From Bog-473 sp963763575 (lineage in GTDB: Bacteria; Actinomycetota; Acidimicrobiia; Acidimicrobiales; RAAP-2), in assembly GCA_963763575.1 (NCBI GenBank), contig CAVXPD010000025.1, positions 1 to 64,000 of the forward strand: 64,000 nt of DNA, written 5' to 3'. Shown here piece by piece: positions 8,879 to 16,349 of the stretch. Numbering within the stretch: position 1 is the first letter of the stretch; every line of letters starts with the position of its first letter. Under the pieces are notes generated by a model. It did no database searches. It worked only from the letters and a program-made list of their open reading frames with translations, and was not told the DNA's origin. A program made the translations under genes and the position numbers.

Positions 8879-9628
8879 ATGTCGGACCTGTGGACGCACG
8901 CTGCTGGGGCGTCAGCTCGCTTCGCCGCTCAGGCGGAGCAATACGACCGCTACCGCCCTCGCTATCCAGCCGAACTGTTCGTCACGTTGTTGAGGCAAGC
9001 AGAACTCGTCGAAGGCGACGTCGTCGTCGAGATCGGCGCGGGCACGGGACTCGCCACCCAGCCCCTCGCCGAAAATGGGCTCGCTGTCCACGCCATCGAA
9101 CCTTCTCCAGAGCTGGCCGCATTGGCGGAAGAGAAGCTCCAAGAGCGGGCACAATTCATTCCCGGCCGTTTTGAGGACTGCCCGCTTCCGCCTCACGCAC
9201 GCCTCGTTGCCGCATTCAACTCCTGGCACTGGGTCGAGCCGGCCGTCGGCCTGGACCGGGCCGCCGAACTGCTCCAACCCCGCGGTTTCCTTGCTCTCGT
9301 CTGGACAGAGGTGCGGAGCTGGGGTCCACCGCGGTTCGAGGAACGCCTGGCAGAGGTGCTCGGCGCTTCGTGGCCGAAAGTGGAGTCCCACGTCGACGGA
9401 TCGCTCGAGCCGATTCGTGCCGACCAGCGCTTCGGCGAGCTTCGGCAGTTTCACCATCCCTTCGAGCGGACCCTCGATGGAGCCTCCTATGTCGCGGTCA
9501 CGCAGACCTACGGGGGGCAACGCTCAGCCGAAGAGTACGAGGCGATGGAGCGGATGATCGGCGCGGAGTTCGGCGACGCCGTCGTGAAGAAGGAGGATGC
9601 CGTCCTCCATCTGTCACGACTGATCTGA
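8879..9628 (+). CDS. Class I SAM-dependent methyltransferase
   Basis: A 249-residue UbiE/COQ5-like methyltransferase. Motif I is VVVEIGAGTGLATQPLAENG (about 48-67), followed by the acidic strand HAIEPSPEL for the adenosyl ribose and an acceptor-side motif FNSWHWV that is common in small-molecule methyltransferases of this subgroup. The start at 8879 (MSDLWTHAAG) is preferred over 8819 because the extra 20 residues look like translated intergenic DNA. The gene follows the decayed comM copy and faces the opposite way. Substrate unknown. Confidence 0.9.
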   Translation: MSDLWTHAAGASARFAAQAEQYDRYRPRYPAELFVTLLRQAELVEGDVVVEIGAGTGLATQPLAENGLAVHAIEPSPELAALAEEKLQERAQFIPGRFEDCPLPPHARLVAAFNSWHWVEPAVGLDRAAELLQPRGFLALVWTEVRSWGPPRFEERLAEVLGASWPKVESHVDGSLEPIRADQRFGELRQFHHPFERTLDGASYVAVTQTYGGQRSAEEYEAMERMIGAEFGDAVVKKEDAVLHLSRLI

Positions 9629-9836
9629 AGTGTCATTACCCCGGGTAGGGAATGCACGGGAATGGCTCGTGCGCTTCATATGGCTGAGTCGGCGCCGCAC
9701 AGACGAGTCGTAGCAGCTAACCGTGGGTGAGAGACACCCTGTTCCAACCTCGATCTCACATCAGTCGTCGCGATGGGTGACGGCCGCAGTGGGCAAGGAG
9801 CTTCTCTGGGCGGACGAGTCTGAAGCGACACGTACC

Positions 9837-10098
9837 TCAGGCTTGAGCACACCTTCGCTGGTCCCGCTCGGGCCAGCGGCCTTGAGTCAATGCAAAGTCC
9901 GTTTCAGGTAGACCCTCGGGCATCGTTGGGTCTTGTCCTGTAGAGACCGCCAAGTCCCAGCCGTGGATCAGCTGGTCGCCGAATATGTTTCCGAGAATTG
10001 TGCCCTTCTTCTCGATGACGCCGAGGCTGTCCAAAGGTGCGAAGCGTCTCGATGCGGGCCTGATCAAAGTCCGAGCGCGGATCGTCGCTGAGAAGATC
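9837..10098 (-). pseudogene. Fragment of a TIGR03086/MDMPI-family gene
   Basis: Read on the minus strand, GNIFGDQLIHGWDLAVSTGQ matches the conserved metal-site helix of TIGR03086 (maleylpyruvate isomerase/DinB-like) proteins. Upstream, in a different frame, DLLSDDPRSDFDQARIETLR matches the segment expected just before it. The first third of the family is absent, a frameshift lies near 10040, and the C-terminus runs into non-homologous sequence before the stop at 9837. The fragment abuts the 3' end of the VOC gene. It is a remnant. Confidence 0.75.
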
Positions 10099-10137
10099 TG
10101 GCGGGTGTGGCCAACAGGCATGTTCGGGACTTTCGAT

Positions 10138-10503
10138 CTAGCCGTCGACCCGACGGCGCAAGACGCAGAACTCGTTTCCCTCGGGATCGGCCAGGACCTT
10201 CCACGGCGACTCGCCTTGGCCAACGTCTACCCGGCTCGCACCTAAGCCAATGATTCGCTCCACCTCGTCGTCCTGATCGCAGCCGATCGGACTCACGTCC
10301 AGATGGATACGGTCCTTGACCGTTTTGTTCTCCGGCACGGGTACGAACACGAGCAGCATGTCAGGGAACGGCTGCCCGGAAGCCGACATCCACAAGACGT
10401 CGCCATCCTCCTGCACTTCCCAGCCCAGGACCTGTCCCCAGAACTCGGCCACCCGATGGGGATCCGAACAATCGACGACGATCTCACGTAGCACCGCACC
10501 CAT
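10138..10503 (-). CDS. VOC-family glyoxalase-like protein
   Basis: A 121-residue single-domain protein of the vicinal oxygen chelate superfamily (Glyoxalase_6-like). It begins LREIVVDCSDPHRVAEFWGQ, has a central DRIHLDVSP strand, and ends DPEGNEFCVLRR, the usual final strand. Such small proteins dimerise to bind a metal or a drug; substrate unknown. The gene lies in the accessory block between comM and the SPFH operon, downstream of repeat A. Confidence 0.88.
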   Translation of the reverse strand: MGAVLREIVVDCSDPHRVAEFWGQVLGWEVQEDGDVLWMSASGQPFPDMLLVFVPVPENKTVKDRIHLDVSPIGCDQDDEVERIIGLGASRVDVGQGESPWKVLADPEGNEFCVLRRRVDG

Positions 10504-10655
10504 GTGCAGAGCCTAGGAGGTCCGCCGGGCTTGACGCCCGATCCGATGTGAGTGACCCCGACCACGAATGATTAGAGGCGCGAGGGCTCTACTGAGGCGG
10601 CACACCCAACGGCGCCGCTCAGTGTTGCCGAGCTCACTGACGCAAGCCGGTGAAT

Positions 10656-10885
10656 GAACGGTCGCGGCGCATGTTGTCGTGCTTCCTAAATCTTGGTATC
10701 TCGGCGCCCTGTGACTGCGGCCGAGTCTTCCGCGGGGTCGTATGCGGGAACTCGGCCAACTTTCCCTCAGATGTATATGGGTCCTTCAACACGTTCAGAC
10801 CCGCGTATACATCCGAATCAAACTCTCGGCATCTCGGCCCTATATAGCGGCGCGGAACCCACCCGATTCCGCGCGCATACAGCCA
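10656..10885 (-). repeat. Intergenic repeat family, copy A
   Basis: Occupies much of the 513-bp gene-free stretch 10504-11016. Landmarks on the + strand are GAACGGTCG at 10656, a TATGCG...CTCGGCC...TTTCCCTC block from 10741, TGTATATGG at 10772-10780, and then three TATA-containing blocks (GCGTATACATCC near 10803, CCCTATATAGCGG near 10838, GCATACAGCC near 10875). The same order and near-same spacing occur in copies B (31232-31511) and C (63288-63420). No reading frame is conserved between copies. Oriented toward the VOC gene (start 10503). Confidence 0.7.
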
Positions 10886-10887
10886 CA

Positions 10888-10924
10888 CAAGACGCCGAAC
10901 ACAAGACGCCGAACACAAGACGCC
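10888..10924. repeat. Short tandem repeat, 14-bp unit
   Basis: The unit CAAGACGCCGAACA occurs about two and a half times directly next to repeat A. It is probably a product of replication slippage; no function seen. Confidence 0.8.
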
Positions 10925-11016
10925 GGCGTTGGTGGCTTCTACGACATCACTCGAAAGATCACGAACCAACGATCGTGAACACCGCGCCCCCGACCTTGGC
11001 CCGGGCGCACTAATCG

Positions 11017-12054
11017 TCAGCCTTCCGGCGGCAGCTCCTTCGTCGAGCGCGCCGGCGTCGCGACCGCCGGGGGCGCCGCGCCGTTCGTGCTGGCGCTCAG
11101 GTCCTCGTTACGGAGCGACGACAAGAGCACCTCGGCCGCACCCATCAGGCTCGTCGCCTCGTAGGGCACGACCACCTTGCTGTTATCGGCGGCCGCGATG
11201 TCCTGAAGCGCACGCAGCTGCAACACGGCCAACGTGTGCGGGTTGATCTTCGCTCCATCGATCGCGGTGAGGCGAGCTGCCTCGCCGGCGCCCCGGAGCT
11301 CGAGCGCCTTCTTCTGACCTTCGGCCTGGAGCTCGAGCGTCTTCATGTCCCCCTCGGCGCGCAGAATGGCGGACTGCTTGGCTCCTTCGGCCTCCAGGAC
11401 GGCGGATTGCTTGCGGCCGCCGGCCGAGTTGATGGCGGCCTGCTGATCACCCTCCGACTTGAGGATCGCTGCCCGCTTGTGCTGCTCGGCCTCCTTCTGC
11501 TCGGACATCGCCTGCACCACGTTCAGAGGCGGCGTGATGTCGAGGATCTCGATCCGGTTCAGCCGGACCCCCCACTTGGCCGTCGCGTCGGCCATGTGGT
11601 CCTGCATACGGCTGTTGATCATCTCGCGCTCACTCAGGGCCTGGTCGAGAGACAGTTCGCCGAAGACGGCCCGGAGGGCCGTGCGCGAGAGCTGGTCGAC
11701 CGCCAGTTGGAAGTCGTTGATCTCGAACAGCGCGGACTTGACGTCGATCACCTGGCAGAAGATGGTGGCGCTCACCTGCAGGGACACGTTGTCCTTCGTG
11801 ATGACGGCCTGCTGGTCGCCGGTCATCGGGAATTCGCGGACGTCGACCTTCTCCATTCTGTCGATGAAGGGGGTCAAGATGTGCAGGCCGGGCTGCCCGA
11901 CCGACTTGAACTCGCCGAGGCGCTTGACGACCCCGACGCTCCCTTGCTGGACGATCTTGACGCACCGGCTGAACGCCCAGAGCCCGATGGCCAGCACGAC
12001 GACTCCTGCGGCGACCCCGAGGGCGATCGCTCCGGCAGCGGAAGCAAGCAACAT
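11017..12054 (-). CDS. SPFH/band 7 (stomatin-like, QmcA-type) membrane protein
   Basis: The 345-residue protein has one N-terminal transmembrane segment (about 5-28), an SPFH domain (roughly 30-190, including QQGSVGVVKRLGEFKSVGQP and VDVREFPM), and a long Ala/Glu/Lys/Gln-rich coiled-coil repeat region (about 195-275, e.g. AEGAKQSAILRAEGD), then a disordered tail. Family members form membrane-anchored oligomers that organise microdomains and modulate proteases. The NfeD-domain gene lies 14 bp upstream, the standard SPFH-NfeD partnership, probably in one operon with the enoyl-CoA hydratase gene. Confidence 0.94.
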   Translation of the reverse strand: MLLASAAGAIALGVAAGVVVLAIGLWAFSRCVKIVQQGSVGVVKRLGEFKSVGQPGLHILTPFIDRMEKVDVREFPMTGDQQAVITKDNVSLQVSATIFCQVIDVKSALFEINDFQLAVDQLSRTALRAVFGELSLDQALSEREMINSRMQDHMADATAKWGVRLNRIEILDITPPLNVVQAMSEQKEAEQHKRAAILKSEGDQQAAINSAGGRKQSAVLEAEGAKQSAILRAEGDMKTLELQAEGQKKALELRGAGEAARLTAIDGAKINPHTLAVLQLRALQDIAAADNSKVVVPYEATSLMGAAEVLLSSLRNEDLSASTNGAAPPAVATPARSTKELPPEG

Positions 12055-12068
12055 GGTGGTACTCCTTG

Positions 12069-12278
12069 TTAAGTGTCGACGGCGTAGACGACGAGCAGTC
12101 CTCGCTCGACGTCGGCGACGACGACGTTGGTCCCGACCGAGATGACTTCGTCAGGGTCGAGGGGTATAGCCAGCCACTCCTCGCCCCTGGCCTTGATCCG
12201 ACCGGGGTGATGGGCACCGTCAATGGTCTTGGTCACCAACGCCGTGTCGCCGACCATGCCTTGAACGCCACTCAGCAC
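12069..12278 (-). CDS. NfeD C-terminal (OB-fold) domain protein
   Basis: The 69-residue product is just the soluble OB-fold domain of NfeD: GMVGDTALVTKTIDGAHHPG, then RGEEWLAIP and the VSVGTNVVVADVERGLLVV-like ending (VISVGTNVVVADVERGLLVV). No membrane or protease domain is present. It lies directly upstream of its usual SPFH partner, so it probably modulates that assembly. It is short for the family but no frame break is seen upstream, where the enoyl-CoA hydratase gene ends 12 bp away. Confidence 0.85.
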   Translation of the reverse strand: MLSGVQGMVGDTALVTKTIDGAHHPGRIKARGEEWLAIPLDPDEVISVGTNVVVADVERGLLVVYAVDT

Positions 12279-12290
12279 GACACCAGCCTA

Positions 12291-13073
12291 TTAGCGCCCG
12301 ATGAATACCGGCGCCCGCTTCTCGGCGAAGGCGGCCATGGCCTCCGCCGTGTCCTTGGTCGAGAAGTTCAGCGCCTGAGAGCGGGCCTCGTCCTCCACAG
12401 CCTGCTCCATAGAGGCCATGGACGACGCGTGCAGCAGCGTCTTCGTCATGGATAAGGCCAACGGCGGGCCTTCTGCCAGCTTGGCCGCCCAGCCGTCGAC
12501 GAACACGTCGAGCTCGTCTGCAGGCAGGACCCGGTTGACCAGCCCAATGGCCGCCGCCTCCTCCCCGCTCCACATGTCGCCGAACAGCGCCACCTCCTTC
12601 GCCCTCGCCATCCCGACGAGCCGCGGCAACAGCCACGAGGCGCCACCGTCGAGCGACAGGCTGCGCTTGGCGAAGATCATGGAGAGCCGGGCGCGGTCGC
12701 TGCAGACGATGAGGTCGCAGCCGAGCGCCAGGGAGAACCCGGCCCCGACGGCCACGCCGTCCACCTTGGCGATGGTTGGCTTTGTCACGTGGTGCAAAGC
12801 CAGGGCGACGTCGCCGAGCCGGCGCATGCGCGACAGGCCCGAACGGCTGGGGTCCGTGGCGGGCCCGTTGGGATCGGACAGGTCCGCGCCGGAGCAGAAG
12901 GCACCGCCGGCACCGGTCAGGACCATGGCCCGATCGTCGGGGTTGTCCTCGATCTCTTCGAACATCTGGCGAAGCTCGGCCAGCATCGTGCCATTGGCGG
13001 CGTTCTTGCGCTCGGGGCGGTTCATCGTAACGGTGACGACGCCGTCCTTACGCTCGACAATGAGGGTCTCCAT
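12291..13073 (-). CDS. Enoyl-CoA hydratase/isomerase family protein
   Basis: A 260-residue crotonase-superfamily enzyme, likely of fatty-acid or other acyl-CoA breakdown. The two oxyanion-hole segments are GGAFCSGADLSD (about 56-67) and GVAVGAGFSLALGCDLI (106-122). SLDGGASWLLPRLVG follows, with an Asp at about 142 where many isomerase-like members keep an acidic residue; the canonical double-Glu hydratase pattern is not complete, so isomerase or other activity is possible. It heads the operon continuing into the NfeD and SPFH genes. Confidence 0.9.
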   Translation of the reverse strand: METLIVERKDGVVTVTMNRPERKNAANGTMLAELRQMFEEIEDNPDDRAMVLTGAGGAFCSGADLSDPNGPATDPSRSGLSRMRRLGDVALALHHVTKPTIAKVDGVAVGAGFSLALGCDLIVCSDRARLSMIFAKRSLSLDGGASWLLPRLVGMARAKEVALFGDMWSGEEAAAIGLVNRVLPADELDVFVDGWAAKLAEGPPLALSMTKTLLHASSMASMEQAVEDEARSQALNFSTKDTAEAMAAFAEKRAPVFIGR

Positions 13074-13099
13074 GGGCTCGACCCTAGGCCGGGGACCTT

Positions 13100-13459
13100 T
13101 TAGAACGCACTTTCCACGACGTGGAGGGCCCGGCTCGTCACGCCCGCCACGTCAAAGCGCACGTGGTCGTACCGGACGTCCTGGCTCCGAAGGTAGGCGC
13201 TCGCCAGGCGCCGAAGCCGTCGCTGCTTGACGGGCGTCACCGCCTCGAGCGGGTGACCGAGCGAGTTCGACGTGCGTGCCTTGACCTCGCAGACGACGAG
13301 CACCGTGCACCCGGCCTCATCGACCGTTCCGCAGATGATGTCGATCTCACCCTCGGCGTTGCGCCAGTTGCGGGCCAGGATCTCGTAGCCGTTCTCCGCA
13401 TACCACTCAGCAGCCCAGTCCTCACCCCGGTGCCCGAGTGCGATCCGGCGATTGCTCAC
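13100..13459 (-). CDS. YraN/UPF0102 family nuclease-like protein
   Basis: The 119-residue length is typical. The PD-(D/E)xK nuclease-type core is visible: GEIDII with Asp40, then VCEVKAR with Glu58 and Lys60. The family is conserved next to comM and dprA in actinobacteria and is suspected to act on Holliday junctions or other DNA, but the reaction is not established. Here comM is about 6 kb away because of the intervening block. The start is GTG at 13459, with CGACCGTTC 6 bp upstream. Confidence 0.93.
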   Translation of the reverse strand: MSNRRIALGHRGEDWAAEWYAENGYEILARNWRNAEGEIDIICGTVDEAGCTVLVVCEVKARTSNSLGHPLEAVTPVKQRRLRRLASAYLRSQDVRYDHVRFDVAGVTSRALHVVESAF

Positions 13460-13465
13460 GCCAGA

Positions 13466-13474
13466 GAACGGTCG
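13466..13474 (-). promoter_or_regulatory. CGACCGTTC motif upstream of yraN
   Basis: The 9-mer ends 6 bp before the yraN GTG start, nearly the same position as before comM. Identical orientation; flanking sequence differs from the comM copy, so the match is not simply a duplicated segment. Function is inference. Confidence 0.3.
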
Positions 13475-13526
13475 CGAGGCGATCGCTCGCAGACGCTGGA
13501 GAACATCTAAACGATCCTGCTTAGAG

Positions 13527-13820
13527 CTATAGCTCCTGTTCGGGCAGCCGCTCGATGTTCACGTCCCGAAACGTGATCACCCGCACCTCGGGCACGAAAC
13601 GCGCCGGCCGGTACATGTCCCACACCCACGCGTCGTTCAGCTCGAGCTCGATGCACGCCGGCGTCGTGTCGGACCGCACGTTCACCGAGACCTCGTTCGC
13701 AAGGTAGAAGCGCCGCTCCGTCTCGATCACGTAGGCGAAGACGGGAAGGACGGCTCGATATTCCTGGACGAGCCCGAGCTCGATCTCGGACTCGTAGCGC
13801 TCGAGGTCTTCCTCGCTCAT
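13527..13820 (-). CDS. DUF2469 family protein
   Basis: A 97-residue acidic protein starting MSEEDLERYESEIELGLVQE, a pattern highly conserved in actinobacteria (the Rv2901c-type family), with the body VFAYVIETERRFYLANEV and the WDMYRP segment. Normally located between rnhB and yraN; here it follows rplS directly (15 bp gap) and precedes yraN, so rnhB and lepB are missing from the expected cluster. Function unknown. Confidence 0.9.
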   Translation of the reverse strand: MSEEDLERYESEIELGLVQEYRAVLPVFAYVIETERRFYLANEVSVNVRSDTTPACIELELNDAWVWDMYRPARFVPEVRVITFRDVNIERLPEQEL

Positions 13821-13835
13821 GCGGCGCTGGTCCTG

Positions 13836-14478
13836 CTACGCGTCGGCGGCCTCCTCAGCAGCCTCGTCGTCGGCGGCCTCGACCGCCTCGTCCGCCTCGT
13901 CGGTCACCTCGGTCTCGTCGACCCCTTCGACCTCGTCCTCTTCGACCTCGTCCTCTTCGACCTCGTCCTCTTCGACCTCGTCCGCCCCGACCTCGTCCGT
14001 TTCGACCTCGTCCGTTTCGACCTCGTCCGTTTCGACCTCGTCCAAGTCCTCAGCCTCGACGGCCTCGTCCACCAAGTCCTCGTCCTCGACGTCCTCCACG
14101 TCCTCGACCACGGCCGCCGCCTTCGGGCTCCGGCCGCCACGGAGCTCCTTGATCTTGGCGGCCTTCCCGTGCCGGTCACGCAGGTAGTAGAGCTTGGCTC
14201 GCCGGACGTCGCCCAGCGTCGCCACCTCGATCTTTGCGATCGTCGGCGAGTGCACGCGGGAAGGTGCGCTCCACGCCCACCCCGAAGCTCACCTTGCGCA
14301 CGGTGAAGGTCTCCTGGACCCCGCCGCCCTGGCGGCGCATGACTGCGCCCTGGAAGACCTGCACGCGCTCCCGGTTTCCCTCGACCACCCGGACGTGGAC
14401 CTTGACGGTGTCGCCGGGGCGGAAGTCGGGGATGTCGTCGCGCAGGCTGTCGCGATCGATCGTTTCGGTGGGATGCAT
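13836..14478 (-). CDS. rplS: Ribosomal protein L19 with long acidic C-terminal tail, frameshifted
   Basis: The L19 core is encoded in two frames: the first ends VERTFP, and the second continues HSPTIAKIEV then RRAKLYYLRDRHGKAAKIKE, as in all L19 proteins. One extra base near 14256 accounts for it. Corrected, the protein is about 213 residues against the usual 110-125. The excess is an Asp/Glu/Val-rich tail of about 90 residues made partly of repeated EVETD and EVEED units. The start MHPTETIDRDSLRDD is at 14478. The gene is in the rpsP-KH-rimM-trmD-rplS operon order. As L19 is essential, the frameshift is probably a sequence error. Confidence 0.9.
13926..14045. repeat. 15-bp tandem repeat encoding the acidic tail of L19
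   Basis: About eight head-to-tail units related to TTCGACCTCGTCCTC on the + strand, falling into two subtypes (CTCTTC and CGTTTC endings). Read on the minus strand in the rplS frame they give five-residue units such as EVEED and EVETD. The unit length is a multiple of three, so copy-number change would lengthen or shorten the tail without breaking the frame. Confidence 0.9.
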
Positions 14479-14494
14479 GAGGGAGTTCCTTCGG

Positions 14495-15286
14495 TCACGC
14501 CGACTCGGTGGGATCCAACCGCTCCAGGCCGGACGGAACATCGTAGCCGTGCTCGACCAGGTCACGCACGTCGTCGTCGCTCAGCGCGGACATCCTGAGC
14601 AGGCGCTCGATCAGGTCGGGACGCCGGGACGCGGTGCGGAGCAGGGCCCGGGTCCTTCTCCAGGAGGCCACCGCCCCGTGATCGCCGGAGCGCAGCACGG
14701 CGGGGACCTCCCAGCCCCGGAACTCGGCCGGCCGGGTGTACTGCGGGTACTCGAGGAAGCCCGCGGAGAAGCTCTCGTCGGCCGCCGAGTCCTCGTTCCC
14801 GAGGACGTCGGGTAGGAGCCGGGCCACCGCTTCGACCACCACCAGGGCGGCCAATTCCCCGCCCGCGAGGATGAAGTCGCCCACCGACAGCTCGCCGTCG
14901 ACCAGGTGGTCCGCCACCCGCTGGTCCACCCCTTCGTAGCGCCCGCAGAGCAGCGAGAAGCCGCCGGACGGCCCTTCCGCCAGGGCGGCCAGCTCGCCGG
15001 CTACCGCCTGGTCGAAGCGCCGCCCGCTCGGCGCCAGCAGGTACAGCGGCCGCGGCAGGTCGGGCACCGCCTCGACAGCGCGGAACAAGGGCTCGGGCAT
15101 GAGGACCATCCCGGCGCCGCCCCCGAATGGGCTGTCGTCGACCGAGCGACGGGGGTCGTCGGCGCCCTGGCGCAGGTCGTGCACCCGCACATCGAGCGCC
15201 CCCGCCTCGATCGCACGCCCAAGGATGGACGCGCCGCAGTAGCCGGCCACGACCTCGGGGAAGATCGAGAAGACGTCGACCCTCAT
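14495..15286 (-). CDS. trmD: tRNA (guanine-N1)-methyltransferase TrmD
   Basis: TrmD makes m1G37 in tRNAs and prevents frameshifting. The protein (263 residues from the ATG at 15286) begins MRVDVFSIFPEVV and contains the SPOUT knot: LLCGRYEGVDQRV and then GDFILAGGELAALVV, in which SAM is bound. A GTG at 15292 would add two residues. The start lies at the end of an 11-bp tandem repeat array that duplicates the translation start context several times (see 15284-15372). The operon order is rimM-trmD-rplS. Confidence 0.96.
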   Translation of the reverse strand: MRVDVFSIFPEVVAGYCGASILGRAIEAGALDVRVHDLRQGADDPRRSVDDSPFGGGAGMVLMPEPLFRAVEAVPDLPRPLYLLAPSGRRFDQAVAGELAALAEGPSGGFSLLCGRYEGVDQRVADHLVDGELSVGDFILAGGELAALVVVEAVARLLPDVLGNEDSAADESFSAGFLEYPQYTRPAEFRGWEVPAVLRSGDHGAVASWRRTRALLRTASRRPDLIERLLRMSALSDDDVRDLVEHGYDVPSGLERLDPTESA

Positions 15287-15372
15287 CGGCACGTCATCGG
15301 CAGTGTCATCGGCACGTCATCGGCACGTCATCGGCACCGGCACGTCATCGCACGGCACGTCATCGGCACGTC
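15284..15372. repeat. 11-bp tandem repeat array between rimM and trmD
   Basis: Imperfect copies of CATCGGCACGT (+ strand), about seven, fill the rimM-trmD gap and run into the trmD start codon. On the minus strand each unit reads ACGTGCCGATG, so each carries GTG and ATG triplets in the same relation as the true start. Units vary by small indels. No typical Shine-Dalgarno sequence is evident within the array. Confidence 0.9.
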
Positions 15373-15387
15373 ACCTCACCGGGCCCT

Positions 15388-16017
15388 TCACACTTCGAGC
15401 AGCCCGTCGGGGATGTCCACGTCCACCATGTGGCCCGACGGGTCGTGCCCGGTCACGAAGCGGACCGGGATCAGGGCGCCCGACTCGAGCACCATAAGGT
15501 CGCTGGCTGGATTGGACTCGACGGCTACCACCCGCCCCAGCTCGCTGCCCGCGCCATCGCGCACGACGGAGCCCACCAGCTCGTGCACCCACAGCGTGCC
15601 CGGCGCGTCCGACGCGTCCAAGGGCGTGGCGGAGAGCTCGACGCCGTGCAGCGACTCGGCCGCCGTGCGGTCGCCCACGGACTCGAACCGGACGAGATAC
15701 CGGTTCCGCGTCCCACCCCCCGAGCCACCGAAGGGTCGGGACGACACCACCTGCAGTGCGCCGTGCGGCGACACCAACGAGGATCCGGGCTCGAGCCGCT
15801 GGGTCTGGTCCGTCCAGAGCTCGACGACGACCTCACCGTGCAGCCCGTGCGCCTTGACCACCCGGCCCACTTCGAGCAGCGGAGGCGGACCCGACGAGTC
15901 CGATGACTCCGAGGACGAGCCGGAGGTCTCGGACCGCCCAGACTCAGGCTCAGGCTCGGGCTCAGACGTCGACGATGTCCACCGAGGCTTGGACGTCGTC
16001 CTTGACGCCAGCCACAT
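15388..16017 (-). CDS. rimM: Ribosome maturation factor RimM
   Basis: RimM assists 30S head maturation by binding S19. The recognisable protein begins LLEVGRVVKAHGLHGEVVVE, continues through the RimM N-terminal beta-barrel, and ends with a PRC-barrel domain (ELVGSVVRDGAGSELGRVV and a C-terminal VDIPDGLLEV). The start is uncertain: the ATG at 16017 would overlap the KH gene by 56 bp and add about 45 Ser/Glu/Pro-rich residues; a GTG at 15870 fits the family better but has no clear ribosome binding site. Confidence 0.92.
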   Translation of the reverse strand: MWLASRTTSKPRWTSSTSEPEPEPESGRSETSGSSSESSDSSGPPPLLEVGRVVKAHGLHGEVVVELWTDQTQRLEPGSSLVSPHGALQVVSSRPFGGSGGGTRNRYLVRFESVGDRTAAESLHGVELSATPLDASDAPGTLWVHELVGSVVRDGAGSELGRVVAVESNPASDLMVLESGALIPVRFVTGHDPSGHMVDVDIPDGLLEV

Positions 16018-16342
16018 TGACCAGGGTGCGGATCGCCTGCGCGGTGCGTCCCCGCCGGCCGATCACCCGGCCCATGTCCTCGGGCGCGACGTGCAGGTTG
16101 AGGCGCACGCCGTTGCGGCGCTCCTCGGTCTCGACCACGACGGCGTCGGGATCATTGGACAGCGCCTTCGCGAGATACGTGAGGACCGCCAGCGGCGTCC
16201 CCCCGTCCACCTCGTGACGCTCGTTGCCCTCGCCCGGCTCCCCTCCAGCATCGCCGGCGCCGGGGCCGGCGTCGTTCACGTCCCCGGCGACGTCGCCGGA
16301 ATTGGTCTGATTGATGTCACCCGCCTCGTAGAGATCCGTCAT
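15962..16342 (-). CDS. khpA: KH-domain RNA-binding protein (YlqC/KhpA family)
   Basis: A small RNA-binding protein found between rpsP and rimM in Gram-positive bacteria. The GxxG loop of the KH domain is GRRG at about 95-98 within MGRVIGRRGRTAQAIR. The 126-residue length exceeds the usual 75-80 because of an acidic, Gly-rich N-terminal extension of about 45 residues. The gene lies 7 bp after rpsP. Confidence 0.92.
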   Translation of the reverse strand: MTDLYEAGDINQTNSGDVAGDVNDAGPGAGDAGGEPGEGNERHEVDGGTPLAVLTYLAKALSNDPDAVVVETEERRNGVRLNLHVAPEDMGRVIGRRGRTAQAIRTLVNVAGVKDDVQASVDIVDV

Positions 16343-16349
16343 CGGGCGC

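Noticed and set aside
10634..10969. Protein-coding gene across repeat A (111-residue minus frame)
   Set aside because: The matching frames in repeats B and C are interrupted and the shared blocks align at DNA level without codon-wise conservation.
13919..14060. Separate + strand Ser/Thr-rich protein over the rplS tail
   Set aside because: The same 15-bp repeats produce it; the minus-strand frame continues a genuine L19 core.
15284..15372. CRISPR-like array
   Set aside because: Units are 11 bp, directly adjacent, with no spacers; it is a simple tandem repeat.
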